NCBI GenBank assembly: GCA_028278205.1
Contig: JANQES010000099.1
Coordinates: 1 to 64,000, forward strand
Length of the DNA stretch: 64,000 bases
Direction of reading: 5' to 3'
DNA from: Rhodothermales bacterium
Lineage (GTDB): Bacteria; Bacteroidota; Rhodothermia; Rhodothermales; Bin80
A program made the translations under genes and the position numbers. Below are positions 43,501 through 50,889 of the stretch, one piece after another (position 1 is the first letter of the stretch; every line of letters starts with the position of its first letter). Under the pieces are notes generated by a model. It searched no databases and was not told the DNA's origin. It saw only the letters and a program-made list of their open reading frames with translations.

Positions 43501-43973
43501 ACCCGCCAGGCGGTATGGTCGGCATCGGCATGCCAGAGGGCGCCGCCGCCGTGGAAGGTCTTGAGGAGGGGATGGCCTCGGAAGCTCTGAAACCCGTAGG
43601 CGCGTCCGAAGCCTTCGTCTGCGATGGCGCGAGGCCGCGCTTCGGGCCGCTGCATCTCGAAGCCGAGGTCGTGCGGCAGATACGCGGCGAAGTTGGTCAG
43701 CAAGAGCCGCCCGCCCTGCTCGACGTAGCGGCGGAGCGCGGCGCACAGCGGCGTGTTGGGCCGGAAGGCTTCGTAGGCCGCCTCGTCGGGGAAATGCACC
43801 CACAGCACGTCGAGCGTCTCCACCAGACGCGCCGGGCTCACGGCGATCATCCGGACATCGGCGGCCTCGTCACGAAGCCAGGCGATGGCGGCTTCGTGCT
43901 CTTCAGAAAAACGATCTACCGGCGTCAGGTAGCCGATATGCAGCGTTTTTTCTCCGGAGTGCGGGTCATTCAT
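40533..43973 (-). CDS. Large glycosidase with GATase1-like N-terminus, amylo-alpha-1,6-glucosidase-like
   Basis: 1146 residues from ATG 43973; it overlaps the upstream gene's end by 8 nt with no ribosome site of its own, so it is translationally coupled. Residues 1-220 resemble a ThuA/GATase1-like fold (VLWVHFPDEAAYE, YVEQGGRLLLTNFAAYLPHD). Later, PGYAWYFGRDAAWAGLAVCA, DADATPLYVILAAHYARASG-type sequence and DGDGLIENTNVGHGWIEGGP match the (alpha/alpha)6 barrel of amylo-alpha-1,6-glucosidase or GH15/GH63-like enzymes. A beta-sandwich ends the protein. In-frame palindromic DNA at 43052-43166 adds about 38 residues between N-terminal domain and linker. No signal peptide; cytoplasmic. The oligosaccharide substrate is unknown. 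Confidence 0.75.
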   Translation of the reverse strand: MNDPHSGEKTLHIGYLTPVDRFSEEHEAAIAWLRDEAADVRMIAVSPARLVETLDVLWVHFPDEAAYEAFRPNTPLCAALRRYVEQGGRLLLTNFAAYLPHDLGFEMQRPEARPRAIADEGFGRAYGFQSFRGHPLLKTFHGGGALWHADADHTAWRVGYFGGVWPAQGQVVGVEKSYITIHSDNKLLVEYTVGAGQMVSVGAFVHLAPKNYRAQALRRFLHDALRYLARSDHPEKATYWVEDMCAPRAVAIAASRPVVYKENNAEDRRTHPAASRHPSQEGTFQRQQRERENPLLRGVPSAARRGVSAILSLTRDEATDAFFDVAGRRCLMMGRERGGIDEVWVHPIRVLRDLEIGLVEENAVRWLCDVPARVEICPEAIVRTYQLGAGTLTETVTAALDRPGGLIHLHADGAGPLRLLLRFRVDLRWMWPFPDDALGALHFGYDDGLNALHVHDHSCDFYALFGSDHIPEAHLGGAFAKIEYTDGRLHGTPSELNQVYQAFVFILDETNQHTLHFAIARTDQGRGEAEETFRALLRDPSVVYDEAARHYQHLLETKTMVTTPDPALNEGYRWAVVGTERFRATTPGLGTGLMAGYGTASMGWNGGHVVSGRPGYAWYFGRDAAWAGLAVCAYGGFEAIRQQLHLFRDFQDESGKILHEMTTSGSVHYDAADATPLYVILAAHYARASGDLDTLRALWPSLRQAMDFLFTTDTDGDGLIENTNVGHGWIEGGPLFGAHTTLYLTALWAQTLRDAAYLATVLDQPETADAYDDDAQSVLDTLHRDFWNDETRFVHHSLRPDGTFAPEPTVLAAVPMLFGLLSPARSAMMLDTLAGNDFSTDWGMRLLPAQSPLFDPESYHGGTVWPLFTGWTALAEYIHGRPAQGFARVMNTLLLYRHHALGWAGEVFHGTHFEARPVCPHQCWSETGALHPILAGLVGFHPDAPRHRLRLQPRLPLHWNIFRVDNLWMGHSRLHLTMHRTPTRTTYHLTLAEGPPVEVSFAPRIPLGTQIHQLSLNNASHPLPERGPLGLMLPPLDFTLDSEATIDLHHTGGVGAIPLVPHPAPGDASQGLRLIREALHGTVYLLTIEGPAGTTGRFQIKSFAPLARIDGADLVETSDDGVVMVRVAFDEGETAFLRKTVRFYLE
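43052..43166. repeat. In-frame palindromic element inside the glycosidase gene
   Basis: ACACACCTCGCCTCGCTGCG... at 43052-43100 is the inverted partner of ...GCGAAGCGGCGGGGTGTGT at 43121-43166. Both arms carry the conserved core CCCTCTCAAGAGGGGA. The element keeps the reading frame and contributes residues such as HPAASRHPSQEGTF and LLRGVPSAARRGVS to the protein, a basic, non-globular insert. Confidence 0.8.
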
Positions 43974-46206
43974 CAATCGATAAAAAAACCGGCGTGTCTA
44001 TCGAACTGGTGGCGACGTTGATGCCATCCAGCCATACCGTAAACTGATCGCCGGTGCGTTTTACGCCGAGCCGGCGGCCCCGGACCGGCACGTTGTCAAT
44101 ATGAAGATTTTCCAGGTCAAAAGGAAAAGGATCGACCACGACGCCATCGTCGCGGGGCTGGAGGCCGGCGGCGTACTTGACGATCAACTCGACGACCCAT
44201 GAATGCTGATAGTCGTCGATGCCCCGGTAGCGGCTGGCTTTGCCGGTGAACGGATTGTAGTGTTCGAAGCAGTTGGGCTGCTCCGGGTCGCCGTCTTCAA
44301 ACATCATGCGGATGAATGTGGTGATGAACGCCGCCGCCTTTTGCCGGAGCGTTGCATCCTCAAACCGCAGCGCCGCCTGCGCCAGCGCCTCGGCGATGTG
44401 GCTGTTGACCATCGGCCAGACGCGCCCATTCCAGGGGCATTTCATGCGCTGGCCTTTCCACTGTGCCCACGCGTTAAAAAACACGTCGTCGCGGCTGGAG
44501 GACGGCACGGGGTAGGGCGTACAGAACGTGTTGGGATCGAGCAGGTTTTTTTTGAAGCCGGGCAGGTGGCGTTCGTCCACAAGGTCGGTGAAGTACGGAT
44601 AAAAACACACGGCGGCTTTGACGCCGGTGCGCGCGCCCGTTCGCGGATCGACGTCGAAGAACATGGCGGCGTCGGGGTCCCACATCTGCTCTTGCACGGC
44701 CCGGCGCGTCCGCACGGCGCCCTGCTCCCACTCCGCCGCTTCCACCTCCCGCCCAAAGCGCCGGGCGATCCGGGCGAGCATCTTTTTGATCTCATACAGA
44801 TACACCGTCACGTCGATGCCCTTGAGCCGGAAGACATCGCCCCAGTACGCATCGTCGGCATGTTCTTCGACGGCGACGTAGCGGTGCATATACTCCTGGC
44901 CGGTCTCGTACTGGTTGAGGATGTCGTAAAGGCCGGAGCCCTCGCGGTCGCGCGCGTGGTCGAAGTAGCGGGCGTAGGCGCTCAGGCCGTCGTAGGCTTT
45001 TTTCAGGAATGCCTCGTCCGGATGGATCTGGTGGATCGCCCAGGCGTGCGCCCAGTTGGCGTGATAGAAGCTCTCGGCGTGACGTCCGTGCAGGTAGAGA
45101 TGGCCGGCGAGGCTGCCGTCGTCGTTCTGATTGTCGATGAAGTTGAGCAGGCTGCCCTGGGCGATAGCGGGATTTTGCATCCAGCGCGTCTCCAGCATGT
45201 GGCATTGCGCGCTGTAGGTGATGGGCACGCGGAAATAGTCCGGCCCCTCGCAGACCGCCGGATGCCGGTAGCCGCCCTCGCCGCCCCGGAGGCTGAAGAG
45301 CCGCAGCCCGTACCATCGATACCAGTAATACCGCTCGATAAACGGATCGCTGCACGAGAACGCCGGCAGCGTGTCGAAATATTTCACCCAGGCTCGCGTG
45401 CTCCGGGCCGGCGCGTCGTCGTCATCGAGCGCGTGCCGGAGCCGGACCGCCGCCGCCTCCGCCGAAGGCGCCGCCGCCAGACCCACGCAGATAGCAGCCT
45501 CGCCGTGCGGCGGCACGGTGATTTCGGCGAGCAAACCGAGGTAGAGCAGGCCGTCGCCGTCTGGGTTGGCCGGAAGCCCATCGCCCAGCGCGCCGGTGTC
45601 GATGGATTCGTAGAACGGCGTATAGCGCCAGCGTGGCTGCACCACGCTTCCCTGGCTCAGCACTGCCGCGAACGACGCCACCGAGCGACTCATCCCCAAC
45701 GCACAGCCGAACGTGTAGGCGTGCGGATCGTTGCGATAGCGCGTGTGCCGGACGAACCGAAACGCCCCGGCTTCACAGGTCACATCGGTTAGATAATCCG
45801 TTTCTTTCGAAGGATAAGACGGCTGCACCGTCCACACCGCCAGCCGCAGCGCGCGGGGCCGGTCTTCAGCATTTTCGATAGTGAGCGCAGACAGTAAAAC
45901 ATCGTCCGGATCCACCGTTTTTTGTTCGATGAGGCGGAGGCCGTCGCCCGCGCGATAGCGTTGCGTAAGCCCATCGGGCCGCCACACCCGGTCTTCGAAG
46001 CGATAGGCGATCTCGCGGTTGTCTTCGTTGAGCAGCGTAATCGTGAAGCCGGGTTCGAGGTCGAGGTGGTAATAGCTGGCCTTATCCCAGAAGCCGAGCC
46101 CATCGAGCCAGACCGGAAACGGCGGCGTAAAGACGAGCCGGCCCGCGCCGCCGAGATACCACTTGTCGGGGCGGGCGAGGTGGTTGAGGATGGCTGATGG
46201 GTTCAC
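43966..46206 (-). CDS. GH63/MGH-like (alpha/alpha)6 glycosidase
   Basis: 746 residues, start GTG at 46206. The N-terminal beta-sandwich (FTPPFPVWLDGLGFWDKASY) precedes an (alpha/alpha)6 barrel with RYYWYRWYGLRL, VCEGPDYFRVPITYSAQCHM, DDGSLAGHLYLHG and CPWNGRVWPMVNSHIAEALA. These motifs recall trehalase-like GH63 and mannosyl- or glucosyl-glycerate hydrolase-type enzymes. It is cytoplasmic (no signal). Its end overlaps the next glycosidase gene, forming a two-gene operon for an oligosaccharide or compatible solute. The sugar importer halves nearby (47882 and 50890) fit uptake of that substrate. Confidence 0.78.
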   Translation of the reverse strand: MNPSAILNHLARPDKWYLGGAGRLVFTPPFPVWLDGLGFWDKASYYHLDLEPGFTITLLNEDNREIAYRFEDRVWRPDGLTQRYRAGDGLRLIEQKTVDPDDVLLSALTIENAEDRPRALRLAVWTVQPSYPSKETDYLTDVTCEAGAFRFVRHTRYRNDPHAYTFGCALGMSRSVASFAAVLSQGSVVQPRWRYTPFYESIDTGALGDGLPANPDGDGLLYLGLLAEITVPPHGEAAICVGLAAAPSAEAAAVRLRHALDDDDAPARSTRAWVKYFDTLPAFSCSDPFIERYYWYRWYGLRLFSLRGGEGGYRHPAVCEGPDYFRVPITYSAQCHMLETRWMQNPAIAQGSLLNFIDNQNDDGSLAGHLYLHGRHAESFYHANWAHAWAIHQIHPDEAFLKKAYDGLSAYARYFDHARDREGSGLYDILNQYETGQEYMHRYVAVEEHADDAYWGDVFRLKGIDVTVYLYEIKKMLARIARRFGREVEAAEWEQGAVRTRRAVQEQMWDPDAAMFFDVDPRTGARTGVKAAVCFYPYFTDLVDERHLPGFKKNLLDPNTFCTPYPVPSSSRDDVFFNAWAQWKGQRMKCPWNGRVWPMVNSHIAEALAQAALRFEDATLRQKAAAFITTFIRMMFEDGDPEQPNCFEHYNPFTGKASRYRGIDDYQHSWVVELIVKYAAGLQPRDDGVVVDPFPFDLENLHIDNVPVRGRRLGVKRTGDQFTVWLDGINVATSSIDTPVFLSIDE

Positions 46207-46281
46207 GATGGTTGCGGGCGCATTATGGGCAGGGAATCACGATGGTTGTCCTTGAAAATTATGGCTTTTCTTGCAGTCTTC

Positions 46282-46310
46282 TTGAGATTATGTTACACTC
46301 TTTTTATCTG
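46282..46310 (+). promoter_or_regulatory. Candidate sigma-70-type promoter for the 46359 gene
   Basis: TTGAGA (46282-46287) is separated by 17 nt from TATCTG (46305-46310), about 46 nt before the start codon. Spacing is ideal and the region is AT-rich compared with its surroundings. The -10 box is imperfect. Confidence 0.45.
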
Positions 46311-46355
46311 CACAATAGAGCGTAAGTATCCAAAAAACAATGAAGGAGGGCCGCC

Positions 46356-47489
46356 ATGAGTACAAAAGTAGTGATCATGTTCCCGTACAGGGGCTATGAC
46401 ATCCGAAAGGATGAAAAAGAACAAGAAAGAATAGAAAAGTCTGAGAGGCGAAAAGATCTGTTCTGGAAAATGGTTAAGAAAGCGCGCGAGATCGATCCGA
46501 GTCCGGTGATCATCCTCAATCGAGATACGGAAATCAGGGACGAGGCGAAGGCGTTTATAGAGGACCCGAATTCCGGCAAGCTAGACGTCCAAAAAGTATG
46601 GGCCGTTGATACCTGCCAGATGTGGTTGTCCGGCTGGGGCTATGTCATCGATACCTTTAAGAACTGCTCTAGAATCGTCCAGTTGCCCGGAGACATTGTA
46701 GACATTGAAAAAGAAAAAGATTTCTTCGGTAAACTGGTTACCTTTCTCAGTCTCGGCGATCGCTTCGATATGGTTGTGGGGGATTTCGAGGGGTCCGATC
46801 CGTATAGCGCAAAAAACTTGATCGATCAGTTCGGCACCTATGTCTTGCTCGCCAACTGGTTTCCCGACGTGATGAAACAGATTCTGAGCCTGCCCCTGAG
46901 AAGGCCGCGATCTGAGTTTTTAAATCTGAAGGTTGATACGCTCAAGAAACTTCTTCGGCAACGTAAGTTTGCGTATGAGCAGACGCTCAATATGCTGATC
47001 CGATCCTGGGATTTTGAGAACAATAACAATTTTAAATATGAGGTCCATGCTCATGAGCTGGGCAGAGTGGGTGACGAGAGCGCGTTCCGGCAATACAAAG
47101 AATGCCTCGACCAGATTGAACGAACAGAGCGCATGCTCAAGCTCTTGTGGCGAGAGATTAATGAACATAAGTATACACACCAGGAGTTTATCCAGGAATA
47201 TCATCGCCGCGACCGCATCTCCACGGCAAGCCGCGAGACGGCTGCCATAACGATTCGCTCCTTACTGGGGCTGGGCGAGTATACCGGAAACGCCGGAACA
47301 GCATTGCAGAGCAACGGTGATGATGCTTTGAGCAAGGAAACCAGCGACGCTGATAAACCTGAGGGCGGGACAGCACAAGACCTGCTAGGCTCATCTCTCG
47401 TTGGTCTTTGGGAGAATCGAGACGACATCAAAGACCCTGGAGCCTTGGATCAAGAATTGCGTGAGAAAGCCCAGCGGCGTATCGATTGA
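46356..47489 (+). CDS. Possible GT-A-type glycosyltransferase-like protein with VapB-like C-terminal tail
   Basis: 377 residues with a strong ribosome site (GAAGGAGGGCCGCC). Residues 1-245 look like a nucleotide-sugar-binding-type fold: a hydrophobic first strand (KVVIMFPYRG), RIVQLPGDI, MVVGDFEGSDPYSAKNLIDQ, then LLANWFP and RPRSEFLNLKV, and RKFAYEQTLNMLI. The glycosyltransferase idea is from these patterns only. Residues 245-315 are helical, 316-342 are a low-complexity linker, and the last 35 (LLGSSLVGLWENRDDIKDPG and on to RRID) resemble the toxin-binding tail of VapB antitoxins (GxWxxRxDIxD...LRxxxxRR). It lies 3 nt before vapC. AT-richer codon use than neighbours suggests transfer. Confidence 0.6.
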   Translation: MSTKVVIMFPYRGYDIRKDEKEQERIEKSERRKDLFWKMVKKAREIDPSPVIILNRDTEIRDEAKAFIEDPNSGKLDVQKVWAVDTCQMWLSGWGYVIDTFKNCSRIVQLPGDIVDIEKEKDFFGKLVTFLSLGDRFDMVVGDFEGSDPYSAKNLIDQFGTYVLLANWFPDVMKQILSLPLRRPRSEFLNLKVDTLKKLLRQRKFAYEQTLNMLIRSWDFENNNNFKYEVHAHELGRVGDESAFRQYKECLDQIERTERMLKLLWREINEHKYTHQEFIQEYHRRDRISTASRETAAITIRSLLGLGEYTGNAGTALQSNGDDALSKETSDADKPEGGTAQDLLGSSLVGLWENRDDIKDPGALDQELREKAQRRID

Positions 47490-47492
47490 CCT

Positions 47493-47876
47493 ATGCTGCT
47501 GCTCGATACCGACATCGTGATTGATATTCTCAGAGGGCATCCTCCTGCCGTAGCCTGGCTTGGAACCGTCAGCACAGAAGTGATAGCTCTACCCGGCTAC
47601 GTTGCTATGGAACTGATTCAGGGATGCCGAGACCAACAAGAACAACGGGATCTGCTAAAAGAACTACGACGATATACGATTCTGTGGCCTCAGCCAGACG
47701 CCTGTGATCGTGCCCTCGACCTTTACACGTGCTTTCATCTCAGTCATAGCCTTGGCCTGCTCGACACCCTCATCGGCCAACTCGCTTTAGAACTCGATCT
47801 GCCCCTTCACACCTTCAATGAAAAGCACTACCGAGCGATTCTGGGGCTCAAGCTTGTTCAGCCGTATAAACGTTGA
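47493..47876 (+). CDS. vapC: VapC-like PIN-domain ribonuclease toxin
   Basis: 127 residues. PIN acidic residues are in place: LLLDTDIVIDILRG at the start (Asp), MELIQGCRD (Glu), then SLGLLDTLIGQLALELDLPL with Asp and the closing HTFNEKHYRAI. These form the metal-binding site of the tRNA- or RNA-cleaving VapC family. A classic VapB gene upstream is missing; instead the preceding gene ends in a VapB-like tail, 3 nt away, so the two are surely co-transcribed. Cytoplasmic toxin. No Shine-Dalgarno sequence; translation is likely coupled. Confidence 0.88.
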   Translation: MLLLDTDIVIDILRGHPPAVAWLGTVSTEVIALPGYVAMELIQGCRDQQEQRDLLKELRRYTILWPQPDACDRALDLYTCFHLSHSLGLLDTLIGQLALELDLPLHTFNEKHYRAILGLKLVQPYKR

Positions 47877-47881
47877 AATAA

Positions 47882-48721
47882 TCACCCCTTCAACCCCGTC
47901 AGGCTGATGCCCTCGATGACGTATTTCTGTGTGAAGAAAAACACGATCAGGATGGGCAGGAGCACCACGACGGCGGCGGCCATCTGATACGGCCAGTTGG
48001 TGCCGTAAATCGACGAAAACATCGAGATGCCCACTTCCACGGTGCGCATGTCGTTGTCGGTGGTGACGATGAGCGGCCAGAGGAAGTCTTTCCAGGCGTT
48101 CATGAAGGCGAAGATGGCGAGCGTTGCCAGGGCAGGGCGCGAGAGCGGCAGGATGATGCGCCAGTAGATAGTCCAGGCCGAGGCGCCGTCGAGGCGGGCG
48201 GCGTCTTCATAGTCGCGCGGGAGGCTCTGGAAAAACTGCCGCAGCAGGAAGATGCCCCAGACGCTCGTCAAGAGCGGCGTGAAGAGCGCCCAGTAGGTGT
48301 TCATCCACCCGAAGGCGTTGATGATCAAAAACGCCGGGATCAACGTGACGATCGTCGGAATCATCATCGTGGCGAGGTAGAGCGCGAAGAGCGCGTCGCG
48401 TCCCTTAAAATCGAGCCGGGCGAAGGCGTAGGCGGCCATCGAACAGGTGACGAGCTGGCCCAGGACTGCCGTGAGTGTCACGAGGATGGTGTTGAGGAAA
48501 TAGCGGCCAAACGGCAGTTGCGTCAGCGCCCCTTCGTAGTTGCTCCACTGCGGGTTTTCGGGCAGCAGCCGGGGCGGGAATTGATACACCTCCAGATCCG
48601 TCATCAATGACGTCGAGACCATCCACAGGAACGGAATCAGCATCGTCGCGCCGAGCACGCCCAACACCGTGTACGTGGCGAGGCGGCCCAGGCGGGCGGA
48701 GATGGAGGATTGAGAGGACAT
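47882..48721 (-). CDS. Carbohydrate ABC transporter permease, MalG family
   Basis: 279 residues with about six membrane helices (LGVLGATMLIPFLWMVSTSL, YFLNTILVTLTAVLGQLVTC, ALFALYLATMMIPTIVTLIP, and later ones). The cytoplasmic EAA loop reads YEDAARLDGASAWTIYWRII, the ATPase-contact motif of binding-protein-dependent permeases, with the ENPQWSNYEGALTQL periplasmic segment typical of CUT1 family MalG subunits. Its partner is almost surely the fused MalF-type protein at 50890, but two unrelated genes now lie between them. No ATPase gene is present; such systems often share one. Confidence 0.9.
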   Translation of the reverse strand: MSSQSSISARLGRLATYTVLGVLGATMLIPFLWMVSTSLMTDLEVYQFPPRLLPENPQWSNYEGALTQLPFGRYFLNTILVTLTAVLGQLVTCSMAAYAFARLDFKGRDALFALYLATMMIPTIVTLIPAFLIINAFGWMNTYWALFTPLLTSVWGIFLLRQFFQSLPRDYEDAARLDGASAWTIYWRIILPLSRPALATLAIFAFMNAWKDFLWPLIVTTDNDMRTVEVGISMFSSIYGTNWPYQMAAAVVVLLPILIVFFFTQKYVIEGISLTGLKG

Positions 48722-48755
48722 GGTGGAAACAAAGTTCGGAAATGGGAAACTTTGT

Positions 48756-48783
48756 TGCGTACTTCGTATTTCGTACTTCGTTG
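48756..48783. repeat. Short TTCGTAC/TTCGTAT heptamer tract
   Basis: TACTTCGTATTTCGTACTTCG: three 7-nt units upstream of the DUF2442 gene, a minimal member of the heptamer class without an inverted partner. Confidence 0.5.
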
Positions 48784-48810
48784 ATTAGGGCAACCTTTAG
48801 GAATCAAGCC

Positions 48811-49113
48811 ATGAATCAAATCCCTTCGCTAAACCCGGACGACATTGAATACGGCCCCGTTCCGATTGGCCCGCAGGTGGTGGATCTTGAACCACTGTGG
48901 GACTATCGCCTACGCCTGATGTTTTCCAACAGAGAGATACGAATCTTCGACGTAAAACCTTATCTAGACCGGGGCATCTTCCAGCGTCTTCGCGACGAAG
49001 CCGTCTTCAACGAAGCCTACATCGAAGCGGGCTCGGTCGAATGGCCCGCCGGGGTGGGGCTGCATCATGACACGCTGTATCTAAAGAGCACGCCCGAAGA
49101 GGCTGGGCAGTAG
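48811..49113 (+). CDS. DUF2442 domain protein
   Basis: 100 residues from ATG 48811. The core LWDYRLRLMFSNREIRIFDV, KPYLDRGIFQRLRDEAVFNE and VEWPAGVGLHHDTLY is the DUF2442 signature (strand with Arg-Ile/Leu, KPYLD...F..L.D...F, and GxxxxPxGxDxxxxxLY). These small proteins usually pair with DUF4160 in toxin-antitoxin-like two-gene units; no DUF4160 gene is adjacent here, so it is an orphan. Its weak upstream site and position, convergent with the histidine kinase, suggest a transferred gene inside the transporter locus. Confidence 0.8.
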   Translation: MNQIPSLNPDDIEYGPVPIGPQVVDLEPLWDYRLRLMFSNREIRIFDVKPYLDRGIFQRLRDEAVFNEAYIEAGSVEWPAGVGLHHDTLYLKSTPEEAGQ

Positions 49114-49168
49114 CTCATTTTCAACACAAAAACCTGTAGCCGCAGGCTTGTTTGGAGCGAATTTGCCC

Positions 49169-50593
49169 TTATCCCAGCGGCAGCGAAAACGTAAACGTGC
49201 AGCCGCAGCCTTCGCCCTCCGACGCCAACTCGATGGCGCCGCCGTGGACTTCGACGATGCGTTTGACCAGCGTCAGCCCGATGCCTGTGCCGTCGCCGTC
49301 CGGGTAGATCTGCTCGAAGAGGCCGAAGACCTTGTCGTGGTATTTCGGGGCGATGCCCATGCCGTTGTCTCGCACTGAGCAGACGACCTCAGCATCGCGC
49401 GTGGCGGCGGCGATTTCGATGCGGGGTTCGGGCTGGTCGCCCATGAATTTGACCGCATTGCCGAGGAGGTTTTGAAAGATCTGCAGCAGCCGCACCCGGT
49501 CGCCGTAGACCGCCGGCATGTCCGGGGCGATGACGACCGCGACACCCCGTTCGGTGATCTGCCCGTCGGCGAGGAGGGCGGCTTCGCGGGCCAGGTCTGT
49601 TAAAGAGGCGCGTTCGGGCGGGTTCATCAGGCGCCCGATGCGGCTGAGTTCGAGCAGTTCTTCGAGCAGCCGCTGCATTTTGTCGGCGGCGCCCTGGATC
49701 TGGCTGATGTCTTGTTTGATCTGCTCGGCGTTGCCGGTCAGGACGTCTTTTTCGAGCAGGCCCAGGAAGCCTTTGATCGTCACGAGGGGGCTTTTGAGGT
49801 CGTGGCTGACAGTGTAGGTGAAGCGCTCTAACTCGGCGTTTTTGGCTTCCAACTCGCCGATGAGCCGTTCGCGTTCTTGTTCGTTTTTCTTGCGCTCGGT
49901 GATGTCTACCAGGACGCCGCGCACGCCGGCAGGTTGTTCATTTTCGGTGATGAGACGGCTGAGGCTGCGCACAAAACGGATGCTGCCCTGCTTGTCGAGG
50001 ATTCTGAATTCGTAGGGTTCCTGCACGCCGCTGCGTGTGCGCTGATAGCTCTTCAGCAGGAAATCCCGGTCGTCGGGATGCACAAAGTGTACGAAGGGCT
50101 TCCCGATCAAATCGTCGGGTTTGTACTCCGAGACGCGTTCGACGACGGGGCTGATGTAGGTGATGCGACCCTGTTCATCGAGCGTGTAGATGACGTCGTT
50201 AATTTCTTCGACGAGCGTCTGGTGGAGGGTTTCACTCTGACGGAGTTGTTCTTGCGCCTGTCTGCGTTCCGTGACGGGCACGTGGCTTTCCTGGTCGTAG
50301 ATCGTCTCGATGCGCTCGGCGACGATCTGCCGGTAGTCCTGGTCTATACAATCCCAGATCGAGCGGTTTTTCAGATCATCCGGCGACGTGGCGCCGAGGG
50401 CCGCCACTGCCCGGGCGTTGGCATAGACGATGCGCGTCTCCATGTGCACGACGATGGCGATGGGCGCCTGCTCGACGAGCGTCCGATAGCGTTCTTCGAG
50501 TTTGCGCTGTGCTTCCTTGCGGTCTTTGCGCTGGGCGAGGGTTCGCCAGAAATCGCTGCCACGTGAGGAACTCTCTTCACTCATGGTACTCAT
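49169..50593 (-). CDS. Soluble PAS-PAS sensor histidine kinase
   Basis: 474 residues, no membrane helix. The first PAS (about 35-105: YRTLVEQAPIAIVVHMETRI, ANARAVAALG) stops early and joins directly to TERRQAQEQLRQ, so its last strands are missing. The second PAS is complete (about 125-235, ending VRGVLVDITERKKNEQ). HisKA has SHDLKSPLVTIKGFLGLLEK with the phospho-His at about 264. HATPase has N-box LLGNAVKF, G1 DNGMGIAP and G2 GDGTGIGLTLVKR. Its response regulator is not next to it. It sits between two parts of one sugar transporter and may have inserted there. Confidence 0.85.
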   Translation of the reverse strand: MSTMSEESSSRGSDFWRTLAQRKDRKEAQRKLEERYRTLVEQAPIAIVVHMETRIVYANARAVAALGATSPDDLKNRSIWDCIDQDYRQIVAERIETIYDQESHVPVTERRQAQEQLRQSETLHQTLVEEINDVIYTLDEQGRITYISPVVERVSEYKPDDLIGKPFVHFVHPDDRDFLLKSYQRTRSGVQEPYEFRILDKQGSIRFVRSLSRLITENEQPAGVRGVLVDITERKKNEQERERLIGELEAKNAELERFTYTVSHDLKSPLVTIKGFLGLLEKDVLTGNAEQIKQDISQIQGAADKMQRLLEELLELSRIGRLMNPPERASLTDLAREAALLADGQITERGVAVVIAPDMPAVYGDRVRLLQIFQNLLGNAVKFMGDQPEPRIEIAAATRDAEVVCSVRDNGMGIAPKYHDKVFGLFEQIYPDGDGTGIGLTLVKRIVEVHGGAIELASEGEGCGCTFTFSLPLG

Positions 50594-50694
50594 CACACAG
50601 TAAAACGGGGCAAGGTGTGGTTCGGGTTTCTAAGCAGGCAGGATTATGGTTTGTGGCCTGTTCGAGGTCGGCGCTTCAAGGGGCCGGAGGTGCA

Positions 50695-50793
50695 GGTCAT
50701 GGGTCATGAGTCATGAGTCATGGGTCATGAGTCATGAGTCATGGGTCATGAGGCAAAATACCCATGACTCATGACCCGTGACCCATGACCGAC
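50695..50793. repeat. GTCATGA/GTCATGG heptamer palindrome
   Basis: Nine left-arm 7-nt units (GTCATGG, GTCATGA ...) at 50695-50750 face CATGACTCATGACCCGTGAC to about 50789 around GGCAAAATAC. The related short copy is at 16954-17000. It lies in the 293-nt gap before the fused transporter, which otherwise holds no gene. Confidence 0.8.
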
Positions 50794-50889
50794 GCCAGGC
50801 GTTGTGCGCAGTGTGACGTGGAGAAATACCACCTATCCTGGTTCCTGTTGCTTAGAAACTAAAAACATAACCATCCGCGCGCACAAACA

